The notes under the pieces were generated by a model that saw nothing but the letters and a program-made list of their open reading frames with translations, was not told the DNA's origin and did not search any database. The position numbers and the translations under genes are program-made. Positions 26,785-36,246 of a stretch of DNA of 64,000 nt are shown in pieces. Position 1 is the first letter of the stretch. Each line of letters begins with the position of its first letter. Source of the DNA: ZC4RG29 sp964521255 (GTDB lineage Bacteria; Bacteroidota; Bacteroidia; Cytophagales; Cyclobacteriaceae); contig CAZFRM010000010.1 of NCBI GenBank assembly GCA_964521255.1, forward strand, positions 105,148 to 169,147. Direction: 5' to 3'.

Positions 26785-27876
26785 TTATAATGCTCCAAAC
26801 TGCTTAAGATATTTTTCTGAGTTTGCTTTCACATTTTCTGTTGGATTCAGCGCTAAAGCCTTTTTGAAATTCTTAATGGCATTTTCTTTGTCGCCTTTAA
26901 GCGCATAGCCCTCACCAAGACTGTCCCAGCTATTCGCGCTCTTGGGATAACGTTGCGTATTCAAGGTGAAAATTTCGATGGCCTTCGCATAGTCCTGCTG
27001 ATTCACAAGCTGGTAACCATAGTTATTCAACTCTACTTCATTGGCAATGGCGAGCGCTTCTTTTGTTATGTTATCAGCCTCGGTTGTTTTGCCCATCGCT
27101 TTTAATATACCCGCTTTTGTGTTTAGCGTATTGAAATTCTTATTCTGGGCTATGGCCTGGTCAATCCACGTTAATCCATCTTCGAGGTGTGTTTTGTTTT
27201 GCATAGCATAAAACGCTGCACTGTTATACCCTTGCCACGTAAACCCTACTTGTCCCTTCAACTGTTCTCTTGCATTGGCCATGACAAGATCATCTACTGC
27301 GAAAGTAATTTTAATGGGGAATTGTTTTTTCTCCCAGTTCAAAACCAGTTCTCCTGAATTCTTATCAAGGTTAATAAATTCATAGGTCAGCATTTCAACG
27401 TGAGCATTCTCCCGTAGTTTAATTGGCGCTCGCAACTGGTCATGCGTTGACTCGTACCAAAAGTTGCCCCACGAACGATGATCTTTTGAAATGATCACTT
27501 CGCCGGTGTTATTCTGATTAACAACAAAGAACAATCCATAGATACCAGCAGGAACAGATTTTCCTTCAACAGTGGCATCGTGGGAGAATTCAATAACAGT
27601 GCTTTCATTTGCTCCGGCTCGCCACGGAGCCTCGTTTCCATTTCCGAATCCTTCTTTGTTCCAGCCATACGGAACGAGTTTTCCCCAAACTTCACGACTT
27701 TTCACCGACGGCCTTGAATAGGTCACCGTCACGGTAGAGATACCAATGGTTTGCTGAACTTTTGCTCCCGGACTTGGCGTGCGGGGAGTAGTTATCACGC
27801 CTTGAGCGGTAGCATGAATTATTCCGATCACAAAAAGAAGAGATGAGAATAGGCACGGTAGTATTTTTTTAAGCAT
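26785..27876 (-). CDS. DUF2911 protein with C-terminal tetratricopeptide repeats
   Basis: A 363-residue exported protein. It has a signal peptide ending near ATAQG (residue 25), then the DUF2911 domain: PSPGAKVQQTIGISTVTVTYSRPSVKSREVW, WRAGANESTVIEFSHDATVEGKSVPAGIYGLFFV and WGNFWYESTHDQLRAPIKL (to about residue 190). The second half is helical TPR, with AKAIEIFTLNTQRYPKSANSWDSLGEGYALKGDKENAIKNFKKALALNP as the last two repeats. DUF2911 is common in Bacteroidota, predicted periplasmic, and of unknown function; the TPR part suggests protein binding. Confidence 0.88.
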   Translation of the reverse strand: MLKKILPCLFSSLLFVIGIIHATAQGVITTPRTPSPGAKVQQTIGISTVTVTYSRPSVKSREVWGKLVPYGWNKEGFGNGNEAPWRAGANESTVIEFSHDATVEGKSVPAGIYGLFFVVNQNNTGEVIISKDHRSWGNFWYESTHDQLRAPIKLRENAHVEMLTYEFINLDKNSGELVLNWEKKQFPIKITFAVDDLVMANAREQLKGQVGFTWQGYNSAAFYAMQNKTHLEDGLTWIDQAIAQNKNFNTLNTKAGILKAMGKTTEADNITKEALAIANEVELNNYGYQLVNQQDYAKAIEIFTLNTQRYPKSANSWDSLGEGYALKGDKENAIKNFKKALALNPTENVKANSEKYLKQFGAL

Positions 27877-28130
27877 GTGTATGTGTTTAGGTTAATTGAA
27901 ATTTACTTGACGAAAAATATTGTTCTTTAAAGAATTCGTCAATCCCCCAGGTAGCGTGACAATTTTTGACCTGAAATACTTTGATTCAGAAAGTCAAAAA
28001 TGAAGCAGGCGAATGAATTTTTTCTGGTAATTGGTTTAGATCAGGAATTAAAACGAAGAATCTTGGCATTTACCAACATCAATTTCAGTGTACATAGAGA
28101 AATTTACACTAAATTTTAAAGCCACAGCAC

Positions 28131-28691
28131 ATGAAATCTATTGATAAAAGTAAGCTTTTAGATTCCCTGCAAAATCAAGTTGAACTTCAACTCCAGGAGG
28201 TAGTCAAAACTTTTCAAAACCTGGATGACAATACATTACTGGAACCCGGGGCTGGTGGTGGTTGGAGTATTGCTCAATGCCTGGAACATTTAAACCGGTA
28301 TGGAAGATATTATTTGCCTCAGATTAAAAAGGGATTAGACTCATACAATGGAACTTCTTGTGATACATTTAAAAGTACATGGTTTGGAAATTACTTTACC
28401 AAAATGATGGATCCGCAAACCGGTAAGAGAAAGCTTAAGGCATTTAAAAATTACATTCCATCCCGTAACATTAACGCACATGCTGTTGTGGCTGAGTTTA
28501 TTGATCAGCAGGAATTATTATTGAGTTATATCCAACAGGCAAGGCAAGCGGACCTCAACACCATTCGAATACCGGTTTCTATTCTGAAATTTGTACGCAT
28601 GAAATTGGGGGATGTCTTTCAATTTGTTATTGCGCACAATCAGCGGCATGTGTTGCAGGCAAGAAGAGTGATTGAACTGGTGGAGAATTAG
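28131..28691 (+). CDS. DinB-family protein
   Basis: A 186-residue four-helix-bundle protein of the DinB/YfiT superfamily. Metal-binding histidines are expected in WSIAQCLEHLNRYGRYYLPQI (first His, about residue 52) and FQFVIAHNQRHVLQARRVIEL near the C-terminus (about 165-175). Members are metal-dependent thiol-S-transferases or damage-induced proteins of unknown role. The upstream 254-bp spacer contains a 39-codon frame that I do not consider a gene. Convergent with the histidine kinase gene, 23 bp away. Confidence 0.88.
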   Translation: MKSIDKSKLLDSLQNQVELQLQEVVKTFQNLDDNTLLEPGAGGGWSIAQCLEHLNRYGRYYLPQIKKGLDSYNGTSCDTFKSTWFGNYFTKMMDPQTGKRKLKAFKNYIPSRNINAHAVVAEFIDQQELLLSYIQQARQADLNTIRIPVSILKFVRMKLGDVFQFVIAHNQRHVLQARRVIELVEN

Positions 28692-28714
28692 GAGATAAAC
28701 TTTTCTTGCAATGG

Positions 28715-30637
28715 TTATACGATATGCAGCGGCATTGAAATAATAAATTCACTTCCCTCTCCAGGTTTACTTTTTACATGGATGTCGCCGTTATTTTCTT
28801 TCATAAGTTCCTTGCAGAGTGTTAAACCAATGCCAACACCCTTTTCATTATTGGTTCCCAACTGATTAGTATTTCCATTCAGGGTAAACAAATTCTCCTG
28901 CACATCCAATGGTATACCTATGCCTTCGTCCCTGACGGAGATGTGAACTGCATTTTCAGTTTGGCATACAGAAATTGTGACTGATTTATTTTCATGACTG
29001 AATTTGATACTATTGGATAACAGGTTCCTTACCACCGTATCAATTGCCTGGTAGTCGGCGTAACCATATACTTCACTTTGAGGTTGATGGATCAAGTTGA
29101 CACTCTTACTTTCTGCGATACTTTCATAGAGTGAAATATTTTTACGTATAAGTTCCAGGGTATTGACTTTTTCGAATGTCCATTTTCTTTTTTTTGAAGA
29201 TGCCATTGACCACTCCAGAATATTGTTTATTAGCTCGGTGAGATTATCAAGGGAAGTATCAATTTTATTTCGAATCATAATTGACTCCTCAGGTGTAAGG
29301 GCATCGCCATGATTTGTTATCAAATGCGAAAGACCTTTTAACGCACTTAAAGGTGCACGCAGGTCATGTGATAAAATGGAAAAGAACCTGTCTTTTTCTT
29401 TATTCAATTTATCCAGATCATTTTTTTGTTGTTCGATCTCCTTGTTTTTAATGGCGAGGCTATTCCTTTTGCTCTCCACGGTATGGTATGCGTAATAGAT
29501 CAGACCTGATATCAGTACCATGAATAAAATTCCACCCAGCAAGGAATAGGTAATAATGTTTTTTCTTTCTATTAATGCTGCGTGTAATTCTCTGTCTTTT
29601 TTCAATAACGTTATTTCTCTTTCTTTTTCTTCAACATTAAATTTTGCTTTAAGCTCTTCGAGTTTGGCGTGGTGCGTTTCGTTATTCAGACTATCCGCTA
29701 ACTTGTTGTACAACTTTTGATAGGCCAGTGAGGCTTTGTAATTATTTCTTTTCTCTTCTAAATCAGCTAACAGTTTGCTTACGCTTAGCATCGTTGAAAG
29801 TGATTTTGCTTCTTTTCCTTTTTCAAATGCCATAGCGGCATACTTTCTCGCCTCACCAGGTTTGCCTTGTTTATCCTTCACTCGGGCTATTGCTGCATAA
29901 TTGACTGCTTGTGCCTGCACGTCATTTGTTTCTGCATATATGCTGTCAGCTTTTAAATAATACTTCAGAGCATCCGTCCATTGCTCATTATTTTCAGCAA
30001 TAGAGCCCAGGTTAGTGTAGCCACGGGAAATGCCATACAGATCCTTGTTCTTCAGTTTTATCTCAAGTGATTGTATGAAATAATCCCTGGCCTTTTCATC
30101 ATCACCTTTATCCTGGTAAATAATCCCGATGTTATTAAGTGCATATGATTCACCTTTTTCATCTCCTGTCTCTTTAAAAATTTCAAGGGCCTGCTTAAAG
30201 TAATTAAGAGAATTTTCATAATCACCTGAATTAGCATAGATGATGCTAATGTCATTTAAGGCATGTGCTATCTGCACCTGATCGTTGATTTCGCGGTAAA
30301 GCTTCAGCGCAACAAACATTTCATTCAACGCTTCGACAGTATTGTCCTGATCCCGCTTTAATCGACCGATTTGGAGCAGTGCATCAGCCTGTCCTTTTGT
30401 ATAACGAAGAGCAATGGATTTTTTCAGACTGCTTAATGCATACGTCATTGAGGAATCCATTTGAAGGCTCTGGTATGTCATCGAGATTGTAAGTAAAAGC
30501 TCTACCTGCGATGTATCTGTTTTTGTGTTTGAAAGGACAGCTTTAAGACTGTCAATCTTTTCAGCCTTTTGTGCAATGACTGAGGAGGAGAGAAGAAATA
30601 AAAAGAAGAGGAGAAAAAGAGAGTCTGAACGATTCAT
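28715..30637 (-). CDS. TPR sensor histidine kinase
   Basis: A 640-residue protein. A signal peptide (1-22) is followed by about six tetratricopeptide repeats (to about residue 330; for example GDYENSLNYFKQALEIFKETGDEKGESYALNNIGIIYQD). Then come a coiled coil, one membrane helix (ITYSLLGGILFMVLISGLIYYAY, about 358-380), another coiled coil, and the kinase. The phospho-acceptor His is in FFSILSHDLRAPLSALKGLSH (about 420), and the ATPase has NLLSNSIKFS, DEGIGIP and GVGIGLTLCKEL. The TPR part is probably periplasmic and senses a protein. There is no response regulator gene next to it, so it is an orphan. Confidence 0.93.
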   Translation of the reverse strand: MNRSDSLFLLFFLFLLSSSVIAQKAEKIDSLKAVLSNTKTDTSQVELLLTISMTYQSLQMDSSMTYALSSLKKSIALRYTKGQADALLQIGRLKRDQDNTVEALNEMFVALKLYREINDQVQIAHALNDISIIYANSGDYENSLNYFKQALEIFKETGDEKGESYALNNIGIIYQDKGDDEKARDYFIQSLEIKLKNKDLYGISRGYTNLGSIAENNEQWTDALKYYLKADSIYAETNDVQAQAVNYAAIARVKDKQGKPGEARKYAAMAFEKGKEAKSLSTMLSVSKLLADLEEKRNNYKASLAYQKLYNKLADSLNNETHHAKLEELKAKFNVEEKEREITLLKKDRELHAALIERKNIITYSLLGGILFMVLISGLIYYAYHTVESKRNSLAIKNKEIEQQKNDLDKLNKEKDRFFSILSHDLRAPLSALKGLSHLITNHGDALTPEESIMIRNKIDTSLDNLTELINNILEWSMASSKKRKWTFEKVNTLELIRKNISLYESIAESKSVNLIHQPQSEVYGYADYQAIDTVVRNLLSNSIKFSHENKSVTISVCQTENAVHISVRDEGIGIPLDVQENLFTLNGNTNQLGTNNEKGVGIGLTLCKELMKENNGDIHVKSKPGEGSEFIISMPLHIV

Positions 30638-30706
30638 TAATTTTTAAGAATAACACAAACATATGCTGATAACCTTGCGACAAATATAAGTTTATTTTCC
30701 GATCGC

Positions 30707-31873
30707 TTAACGGGCCATTTCCAAAACTTCGATCATCTCATCCCGATCAAGGTTGATGGGGTTATTTTTATTATCCGTAACCTCTATTATTCTTTCAAAA
30801 TCAGATTTTTTTACACCGCCTTGTGACAAGGTGGGAATTTTCATTTCTCTTGTCCAGGTCTCAATGGTGTTTAGCAGAAAGTCAATGTAATACTCTTCAG
30901 TCTTGTTTTCCTCTCCGGAAAACATTTTCCCAATGCATGAATATTTTGTTAAAGCTTCAGCATTCATTTTCTTCATACGCAACTTTTTAACGGTCACCTT
31001 ATTAGTTGCTGACATTAGTGAACTACAAATCACGCCGTGCGGAATTTCAAAATACCCTCCAATGGAAGAAGCAAAGCCATGTACTAAACCAAGTCCTGCG
31101 TTGGCTAATGTGATGCCTGATAAATAAGCCGCCAGGGCTATGCCTGTCCGGGCCTCAAGGTTGTCACCATTCATAAAAGTTTTTATCAATGACTTGGAGA
31201 TACGTTGTAATCCTTCATAGGCCAGAGCATCCGTTATTGGATTGGCAGTTGTTGACAGATACGATTCCAATAGCTGGGTAAACGCGTCCATGCCACTGGA
31301 TGCTGTAATAGAAGATGAACAACTTAGCGTTAGCTCCGGATCAATGATGGCAGCATTAGGAACAAAATTATTATGACGCAATGATTTTTTATAACCCCTT
31401 TCACCTGTTTCAGACAGCACTGCATTTTTTGTGGCCTCACTTCCTGTACCTGATGTAGTGGGTACAGCGATGAATGGAATTTTTATACCCGGATGCGTTT
31501 TTGTTCCAACTCCTTCAAGATAATCTTTTACAGGCAGGTTTAATGGTAACATAGCGGCTATTGCTTTCCCCGCGTCCAACACGCTACCTCCGCCAATGGC
31601 AACGACAATATCAGGCCTGGAAGAGTAAAACTCTCTTATGCATAAATCAATCATCGATGGCGTTGGTTCTTTATCAATGGTGTATCGATTGAGGCTGATG
31701 TCATTTGATTCCAGTTGATGAAGAAACTTTGGTCCGAATGAAGAATCAAACGATCTTACTCCTGTGATGAGAAGAATTTTTTTACCGAATGATTTTATCA
31801 GTGAAGGAAGAATAGAAATTTTTCCCGCACCAAAATGCAATTGGGGCGTTGCTGCAAAACTGAATGAATTCAT
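30707..31873 (-). CDS. Iron-containing alcohol dehydrogenase
   Basis: A 388-residue cytoplasmic group III ADH. NAD binding: VVAIGGGSVLDAGKAIAAM (about residues 93-111) and PTTSGTGSEATKNAVLS. Metal ligands: Asp in GMDAFTQLLESYLS (about 195) and His in GLVHGFASSIGGYFEIPHGVICSSL (about 262-283). The usual third His (HG...) near the C-terminus is less clear. Its start overlaps by 4 bp the stop of the upstream monooxygenase gene, so the two are translationally coupled. The substrate is unknown; lactaldehyde/propanediol, from rhamnose or fucose breakdown, is one possibility given the sugar genes nearby. Confidence 0.9.
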   Translation of the reverse strand: MNSFSFAATPQLHFGAGKISILPSLIKSFGKKILLITGVRSFDSSFGPKFLHQLESNDISLNRYTIDKEPTPSMIDLCIREFYSSRPDIVVAIGGGSVLDAGKAIAAMLPLNLPVKDYLEGVGTKTHPGIKIPFIAVPTTSGTGSEATKNAVLSETGERGYKKSLRHNNFVPNAAIIDPELTLSCSSSITASSGMDAFTQLLESYLSTTANPITDALAYEGLQRISKSLIKTFMNGDNLEARTGIALAAYLSGITLANAGLGLVHGFASSIGGYFEIPHGVICSSLMSATNKVTVKKLRMKKMNAEALTKYSCIGKMFSGEENKTEEYYIDFLLNTIETWTREMKIPTLSQGGVKKSDFERIIEVTDNKNNPINLDRDEMIEVLEMAR

Positions 31874-32181
31874 AATGAAAATCCTTTTTCAGAAGGAAAT
31901 AATAAGGTATGTTTTACACCTTCCCGCGGTTTAGCCATCCAGGGTGAAACGGTGTCGCGCCACTTTATATAGTGAGGAGTTTCTTTATGTGCGGCAACGG
32001 CCTGTTCATTTGCATAGGCTTCATAAAGTACAAACTTCGCTTTATCATGAGCATCCTGTAAAATGTCGAAGCGAAGGTTGCCCGTTTCTTTTATTGAGTT
32101 TTCATGATTCTCACGTGTGACCTCGATAAACGCTTCGATAAACTCGGGCTTCACGTAAACATGGACGAGAGTTACAGTCAT
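31870..32181 (-). CDS. Antibiotic biosynthesis monooxygenase (ABM)-type small protein
   Basis: A 103-residue dimeric ferredoxin-like-fold protein of the YgiN/LsrG group: MTVTLVHVYVKPEFIEAFIEVTRENHENSIKETGNLRFDILQD, FVLYEAYANEQAVAAHKETPHYIKWRDTVSPWMA. Such proteins are quinol monooxygenases or isomerases of small phosphorylated compounds. It is coupled to the downstream alcohol dehydrogenase by a 4-bp overlap, so both may act on the same aldehyde or its quinone-like by-products. The reaction is not known. Confidence 0.85.
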   Translation of the reverse strand: MTVTLVHVYVKPEFIEAFIEVTRENHENSIKETGNLRFDILQDAHDKAKFVLYEAYANEQAVAAHKETPHYIKWRDTVSPWMAKPREGVKHTLLFPSEKGFSL

Positions 32182-32357
32182 AGTTCCTTGGATTAAGGGG
32201 CAATTAAGGGTAATTTCTCTTTTTCTAAAAGTAAGAACATTGTTCTGAATTGTATTAATTCAAAGCTCATCTTCGAAAGAACGAAGTTGGTTGGTTGGTG
32301 TTTTATTTTCTGTTGGAAAGGTTCTTAACACATTTCTCACCAAACAAATTAACAACT

Positions 32358-32723
32358 ATGAAAACATTAATGGTCGCAATGATTTTAGTTACGAACAACT
32401 TGGTGCAAGCTCAAGAGTGGGCTAATCTTTCAAAGGAAGAAAAAATTTCAAAAGGACAAGAATTCAGAGCGGATAACCAGAATTATCTTAGAAATACCCT
32501 GGGTATGACTGAGGAGCAACTCACCGATATTGATAATGTAAACCTTTGCTACCTCTCAACACTGGATCGGATCAACAGGTATGCGAAAACGGATGATGCC
32601 AAAGAGAAATATGCGAAATCTATTACCGAAGGAAGGAGCGTTCAGTTGGACGCTATTATGGGACCGGATAAACGAAAGAAGTATATTGAGTATGTAAAGG
32701 AAAAGCTGAAAAAGGTTCAATAG
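32358..32723 (+). CDS. Small exported helical protein
   Basis: About 121 residues from ATG 32358, which begins a signal peptide MKTLMVAMILVTNNLVQAQ. The mature part is helical and charged (EEKISKGQEFRADNQNYLRNTLGMTEEQLTDIDNVNLCYLSTLDRIN). From memory it has the pattern of small Bacteroidota periplasmic proteins related to Spy/LTXXQ-like chaperones (MTEEQLTDIDN, GPDKRKKYIEYVKEKL), although the LTxxQ motif is not clear. Not in an operon. A fold-back element is inserted 8 bp plus a target repeat after its stop. Moderately confident. Confidence 0.65.
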   Translation: MKTLMVAMILVTNNLVQAQEWANLSKEEKISKGQEFRADNQNYLRNTLGMTEEQLTDIDNVNLCYLSTLDRINRYAKTDDAKEKYAKSITEGRSVQLDAIMGPDKRKKYIEYVKEKLKKVQ

Positions 32724-32740
32724 ATCTTAGTATTGCCAAT

Positions 32741-32882
32741 CAATGTCGTTGAATTAAAGAAATCCATTGCACAGAGAATCACGGAGAAGACCTGAGGTAC
32801 ACAAAGGAAATGCCTTAGTGTGCCTCTGAGCTTCTTTGGGAGCTTTGTGTAATAACTTCTTTCGATTAATTCAACGACATTG
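32741..32882. mobile_element. 142-bp fold-back (MITE-like) element with 17-bp TIRs and 10-bp TSD
   Basis: The ends CAATGTCGTTGAATTAA (32741-32757) and its exact reverse complement (32866-32882) are perfect terminal inverted repeats. The 10-mer TATTGCCAAT is present directly outside each end (32731-32740 and 32883-32892), as expected for a target-site duplication. The interior arms are also related as inverted copies (TTGCACAGAG...AGAAG.CCTGAGG on one side; TTACACAAAG...AGAAG.CTCAGAGGC on the reverse of the other), so nearly the whole element can fold into a hairpin. There is no coding capacity, so it would depend on a transposase elsewhere. Confidence 0.75.
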
Positions 32883-32971
32883 TATTGCCAATTACGAGTT
32901 GGCTTATGCATAATGGAACGGCTGGATGTACGAGCCAACTCCAATTGCAGGTTGCCTTGCGTTTAGCACTT

Positions 32972-33358
32972 TTAAACAGATCCTCTTTTTATCTTGATAA
33001 ATCCATTTGCATACAAGCTCAGACAAACTGCGACAAGAAACAAAGTTACAGTAAGAATGTCTACTACCCTTTCAGAAATCGAAATGGGGAATAGTGTGGT
33101 GATCAGGAAATGGATATAGGAGTGAGACGTAATAGCATAACCAAGTTCCTCACGAACCTGCCAATGCCAGTCGGTTAGAAAGCAATAACCAAATCCATAA
33201 AAAAATCCCAGTCCAACCCATGAAAATGTCGTTAAGCCTAAAGTCAGAAGATTCCATTTTCGAAGTGGTTTAAAAATCCAGCCAAAAAGATTAAACAAAA
33301 TCAAAGCAACATGGAAGACGAAGAAAAATAGATTAGCTATTTTATATAGAGCTTCCAT
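32972..33358 (-). CDS. DUF2784 membrane protein
   Basis: A 128-residue integral membrane protein with about four hydrophobic segments (residues 5-28, 35-58, 78-95, 100-122). The family pattern is good: LYKIANLFFFVFHVALILFNLFGWIFKPLRKWNLLTLGLTTFSW, then the conserved GFGYCFLTDWHWQVREELG. DUF2784 members are of unknown function and found in many bacteria. Isolated gene with its own promoter region. Confidence 0.88.
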   Translation of the reverse strand: MEALYKIANLFFFVFHVALILFNLFGWIFKPLRKWNLLTLGLTTFSWVGLGFFYGFGYCFLTDWHWQVREELGYAITSHSYIHFLITTLFPISISERVVDILTVTLFLVAVCLSLYANGFIKIKRGSV

Positions 33359-33471
33359 TTATTGTTCAATTTCAACTCGTGTTTAACAAGATTGAAAAAA
33401 AATTTGTGACTTTGTAGTACGTCAGATTAAATGACTTAAGTTTCACAGCTTCGAAATAAAATCAGTAAGAG

Positions 33472-34551
33472 ATGCGGGTTTTATTGATGCTCTTTATTAC
33501 ACTGATCCTGGCTTGTAAAACAGCCACCGCTCAGATATCAGACAGCACTTTGCGATTTGCAAGCTTACAGGGATATTATGGATATATCATTCCTCATTCA
33601 ACGGACATTGCCGGTATCTCGAATTCAAATCCGTTTGGTGTGCAGTTGGAACTCTCTCGCCTTAAATACTCACAAAATGCATGGAGCACCTGCAATTGTT
33701 ATAGTCAAATCGGAATTGCCTTGACTTATTTTAATTTTAATAATTCCAAAGAGTTAGGAAGCAGTATGAATGTCATCTTATTTGCCGAACCTAAGCTTAG
33801 CTATGGAAGAATAGAAACAAGTTTAAGAGCAGGAATGGGACTTTCTTACCTTACAAAAGTCTATGATGCAGACACCAATCCGCAAAACCTTTTCTTCAGC
33901 AAGCCATTAAGTGGAATTCTGCTTGCCGGACTGAACATCAAAACACATGTGACCCCGAGATGGACCGCCATCCTTTCTGTCAACTATAATCACATTTCCA
34001 ATGGAGGAACCAGGCAGCCCAATAAAGGGATGAACTTTCCTACTATTGGCCTCGGCACAGAATATACGATGGATTCATACTTGTACCCGTTGCATCCAGG
34101 AGCAAAAACCAGGATGAGCAACCATTCGCTTCGATATTACATTGGTGGATTTACGGCTTCCCGATCTGTGAATGAGTCTGTGATAAGTCAGCAGCGCAAA
34201 CTGCTAATCGGGTTGCAAGCTGGATTTTATAAGCCGGTGTCATATATGAGTTCATTGGGTCTGGCGTTGGAGGGCTCAAGAGATGGTTCACTGGAAGAGC
34301 ACTCTTCTCAACAAGCATCCAGCCCATGGGTTTTATCCGGCCTCTTTCGACATCATTTCCTTTTTGGCCGTTTTGATTTTAGTCAGGCTTTGGGTGTTTA
34401 TATCTACAAAAACTACCCGAATGAAAATGCAGTATTTCAGCGATATGCCATTGAATATAATATCCTGCCATCCTTGAAGGTCGGCTTTTCTTTGAAAGCT
34501 CACCTTCAGGTAGCCGAACAAATGGATATTCGTACAACCTTGGTATTTTGA
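33472..34551 (+). CDS. Acyloxyacyl hydrolase / PagL-like outer-membrane protein
   Basis: A 359-residue protein with a signal peptide (MRVLLMLFITLILACKTATAQ) and a beta-barrel pattern. The PagL-like lipid A 3-O-deacylase motif is visible as SVNYNHISNGGTRQPNKGMNFPTIGLG (about residues 171-197), with the His-x-Ser pair (H-I-S) that forms the catalytic site in PagL. It is predicted to remove an acyl chain from lipid A in the outer membrane. The C-terminus ends TTLVF with a final Phe, as expected for a barrel. Convergent with uxaA, 30 bp away. Confidence 0.85.
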   Translation: MRVLLMLFITLILACKTATAQISDSTLRFASLQGYYGYIIPHSTDIAGISNSNPFGVQLELSRLKYSQNAWSTCNCYSQIGIALTYFNFNNSKELGSSMNVILFAEPKLSYGRIETSLRAGMGLSYLTKVYDADTNPQNLFFSKPLSGILLAGLNIKTHVTPRWTAILSVNYNHISNGGTRQPNKGMNFPTIGLGTEYTMDSYLYPLHPGAKTRMSNHSLRYYIGGFTASRSVNESVISQQRKLLIGLQAGFYKPVSYMSSLGLALEGSRDGSLEEHSSQQASSPWVLSGLFRHHFLFGRFDFSQALGVYIYKNYPNENAVFQRYAIEYNILPSLKVGFSLKAHLQVAEQMDIRTTLVF

Positions 34552-34581
34552 ACCCAAAAGAAATTGTTAAAGGCTAACTGG

Positions 34582-36231
34582 TTACAACGACACGCCTCGC
34601 TTCCAGGGAATAAAATCGTCCTGATTAAGTTCAGTTGCTTTTGTTTTGATTCTTCCGCTTGCAACTTCAATTATAAAATCAAGTATCTCTTCACCCTTTT
34701 GTTCAATTGTTTTTTCACCCGAGATAACATCGCCGGTGTTGACATCAATGATGTCCGGCATTCGCTGTGCAAGTTTTGTATTGGAGGAAACTTTTACAAC
34801 AGGAGCAATGGGATTGCCCGTTGGCGTTCCTAATCCCGTCGTAAAGAGCATAATGGTTACTCCTGAACCGGCTAAAGCTGTTGTGCTTTCAACATCATTG
34901 CCGGGGGTGCATAACAAATTAAGTCCTGGCTTTTTTATATACTCACCATAATCAATCACGTCAGTAACAGGAGAGGTACCACCTTTCTTGGCGGCGCCTG
35001 CAGATTTCATTGCGTCTGTAATCAGTCCGTCTTTAATGTTTCCCGGTGAGGGATTCATGTCAAAACCGGAACCAACTCTTTCCGCCGAGGCTGCATAAGC
35101 CCGCATGATTTTCACAAAACGTTCTGCTGATTCATTATTGACACAGCGATTGATCAACTCTTGTTCTACTCCGCACAATTCCGGGAACTCTGAAAGAACA
35201 GTAACACCGCCGAGTGCTACGACAAGATCTGAGGTATGACCTATTGCAGGATTAGCAGAAATCCCTGAGAAACCATCGGAACCACCACACTCCAGTCCAA
35301 CACTAAGTTTACTTAGCGGCGCAGGCTTGCGTTGCTGTTTGTCTACGTCGATTAAGGCAAGGAAGGTTTGACGAATAGCCTGTTCCATAAGTTCCTGTTC
35401 TGTTCCTTCTTTCTGCTGCTCAAGAATGATTAGTGGCTTTGTAAAATCAGGATTTATTGCAGAAAGTTTCGATTTCAGAATATCCACCTGGGCATTTTGG
35501 CAACCTAAGCTCAGCACAGTAGCTCCAGCAACATTTGGATTGTTAATATATCCAGCCAATAGCATACACAATGCTTCTGCATCCTGACGGGTTCCGCCGC
35601 ATCCTCCTTCATGGGTTAAAAACTTAATCCCATCAATGTTTTTAAACAAGCGTTGGGATTGCTCATTTGCTTTTCCATTCGTCAGAGGCAGAGTTTTTAT
35701 CATTTCCATCTGACCATCCTTGTAAAGTTTTACAAGTTCATGAACGTACTCTTTATAAAGGTCTGTCTTTCCAAAACCCAGTTCTTTTTCAAAAGCCTCA
35801 CGAATCACATCGACGTTTCTGTTTTCACAAAATACCAACGGAATAACAATCCAGTAGTTGGCAATTCCTACCTGTCCGTCAGGTCGGTGGTAGCCATCAA
35901 AAGTTTTATTCTTCCACTTTGACACATCCGGGGGAGCCCATGAAAATGATTCAGTTTTTCCACCAAAGTCGGCGGCTTTATGTTTAACATTTTGAGTGGT
36001 GATAACTCCTCCTGATGGAATAGTTGTTAAAGCTTTACCAACGGGCACACCATACATTCGAATCTCTTCTTCTGGTGGCATGGTTTGCGTCACAAACTTA
36101 TGCTTAGCCGGTACGTCATTATGTAGGGTTATTACGGAACCATTATAAGATATTTGTTCGCCGGCCTTAAGGTCAGACAAGGCTACCAGGACATTGTCTT
36201 TAGGATGAATCTTTAAAAATTTCTTGGACAT
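34582..36231 (-). CDS. uxaA: Altronate dehydratase (UxaA family)
   Basis: About 549 residues from ATG 36231; the upstream frame to 36324 would run through the operator palindrome and is rejected. An N-terminal SAF domain (KFLKIHPKDNVLVALSDLKAGEQISYNGSVITL, residues 3-35) is joined to the large C-terminal domain with VGIANYWIVIPLVFCENRN, THEGGCGGTRQDAEALC, GLECGGSDGFSGISANPAIG and MLFTTGLGTPTGNPIAPV. It dehydrates D-altronate to 2-keto-3-deoxygluconate, feeding KdgK and Eda on the divergent side. Cys residues in the conserved blocks bind the iron the enzyme needs. UxaB and UxaC are not in the window. Confidence 0.92.
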   Translation of the reverse strand: MSKKFLKIHPKDNVLVALSDLKAGEQISYNGSVITLHNDVPAKHKFVTQTMPPEEEIRMYGVPVGKALTTIPSGGVITTQNVKHKAADFGGKTESFSWAPPDVSKWKNKTFDGYHRPDGQVGIANYWIVIPLVFCENRNVDVIREAFEKELGFGKTDLYKEYVHELVKLYKDGQMEMIKTLPLTNGKANEQSQRLFKNIDGIKFLTHEGGCGGTRQDAEALCMLLAGYINNPNVAGATVLSLGCQNAQVDILKSKLSAINPDFTKPLIILEQQKEGTEQELMEQAIRQTFLALIDVDKQQRKPAPLSKLSVGLECGGSDGFSGISANPAIGHTSDLVVALGGVTVLSEFPELCGVEQELINRCVNNESAERFVKIMRAYAASAERVGSGFDMNPSPGNIKDGLITDAMKSAGAAKKGGTSPVTDVIDYGEYIKKPGLNLLCTPGNDVESTTALAGSGVTIMLFTTGLGTPTGNPIAPVVKVSSNTKLAQRMPDIIDVNTGDVISGEKTIEQKGEEILDFIIEVASGRIKTKATELNQDDFIPWKRGVSL

Positions 36232-36246
36232 AGAAGTAAAACTATT

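Noticed and set aside
28000..28119. 39-codon frame just upstream of the DinB gene
   Set aside because: No family pattern, no coding support; could be a leader peptide but nothing distinguishes it from chance.
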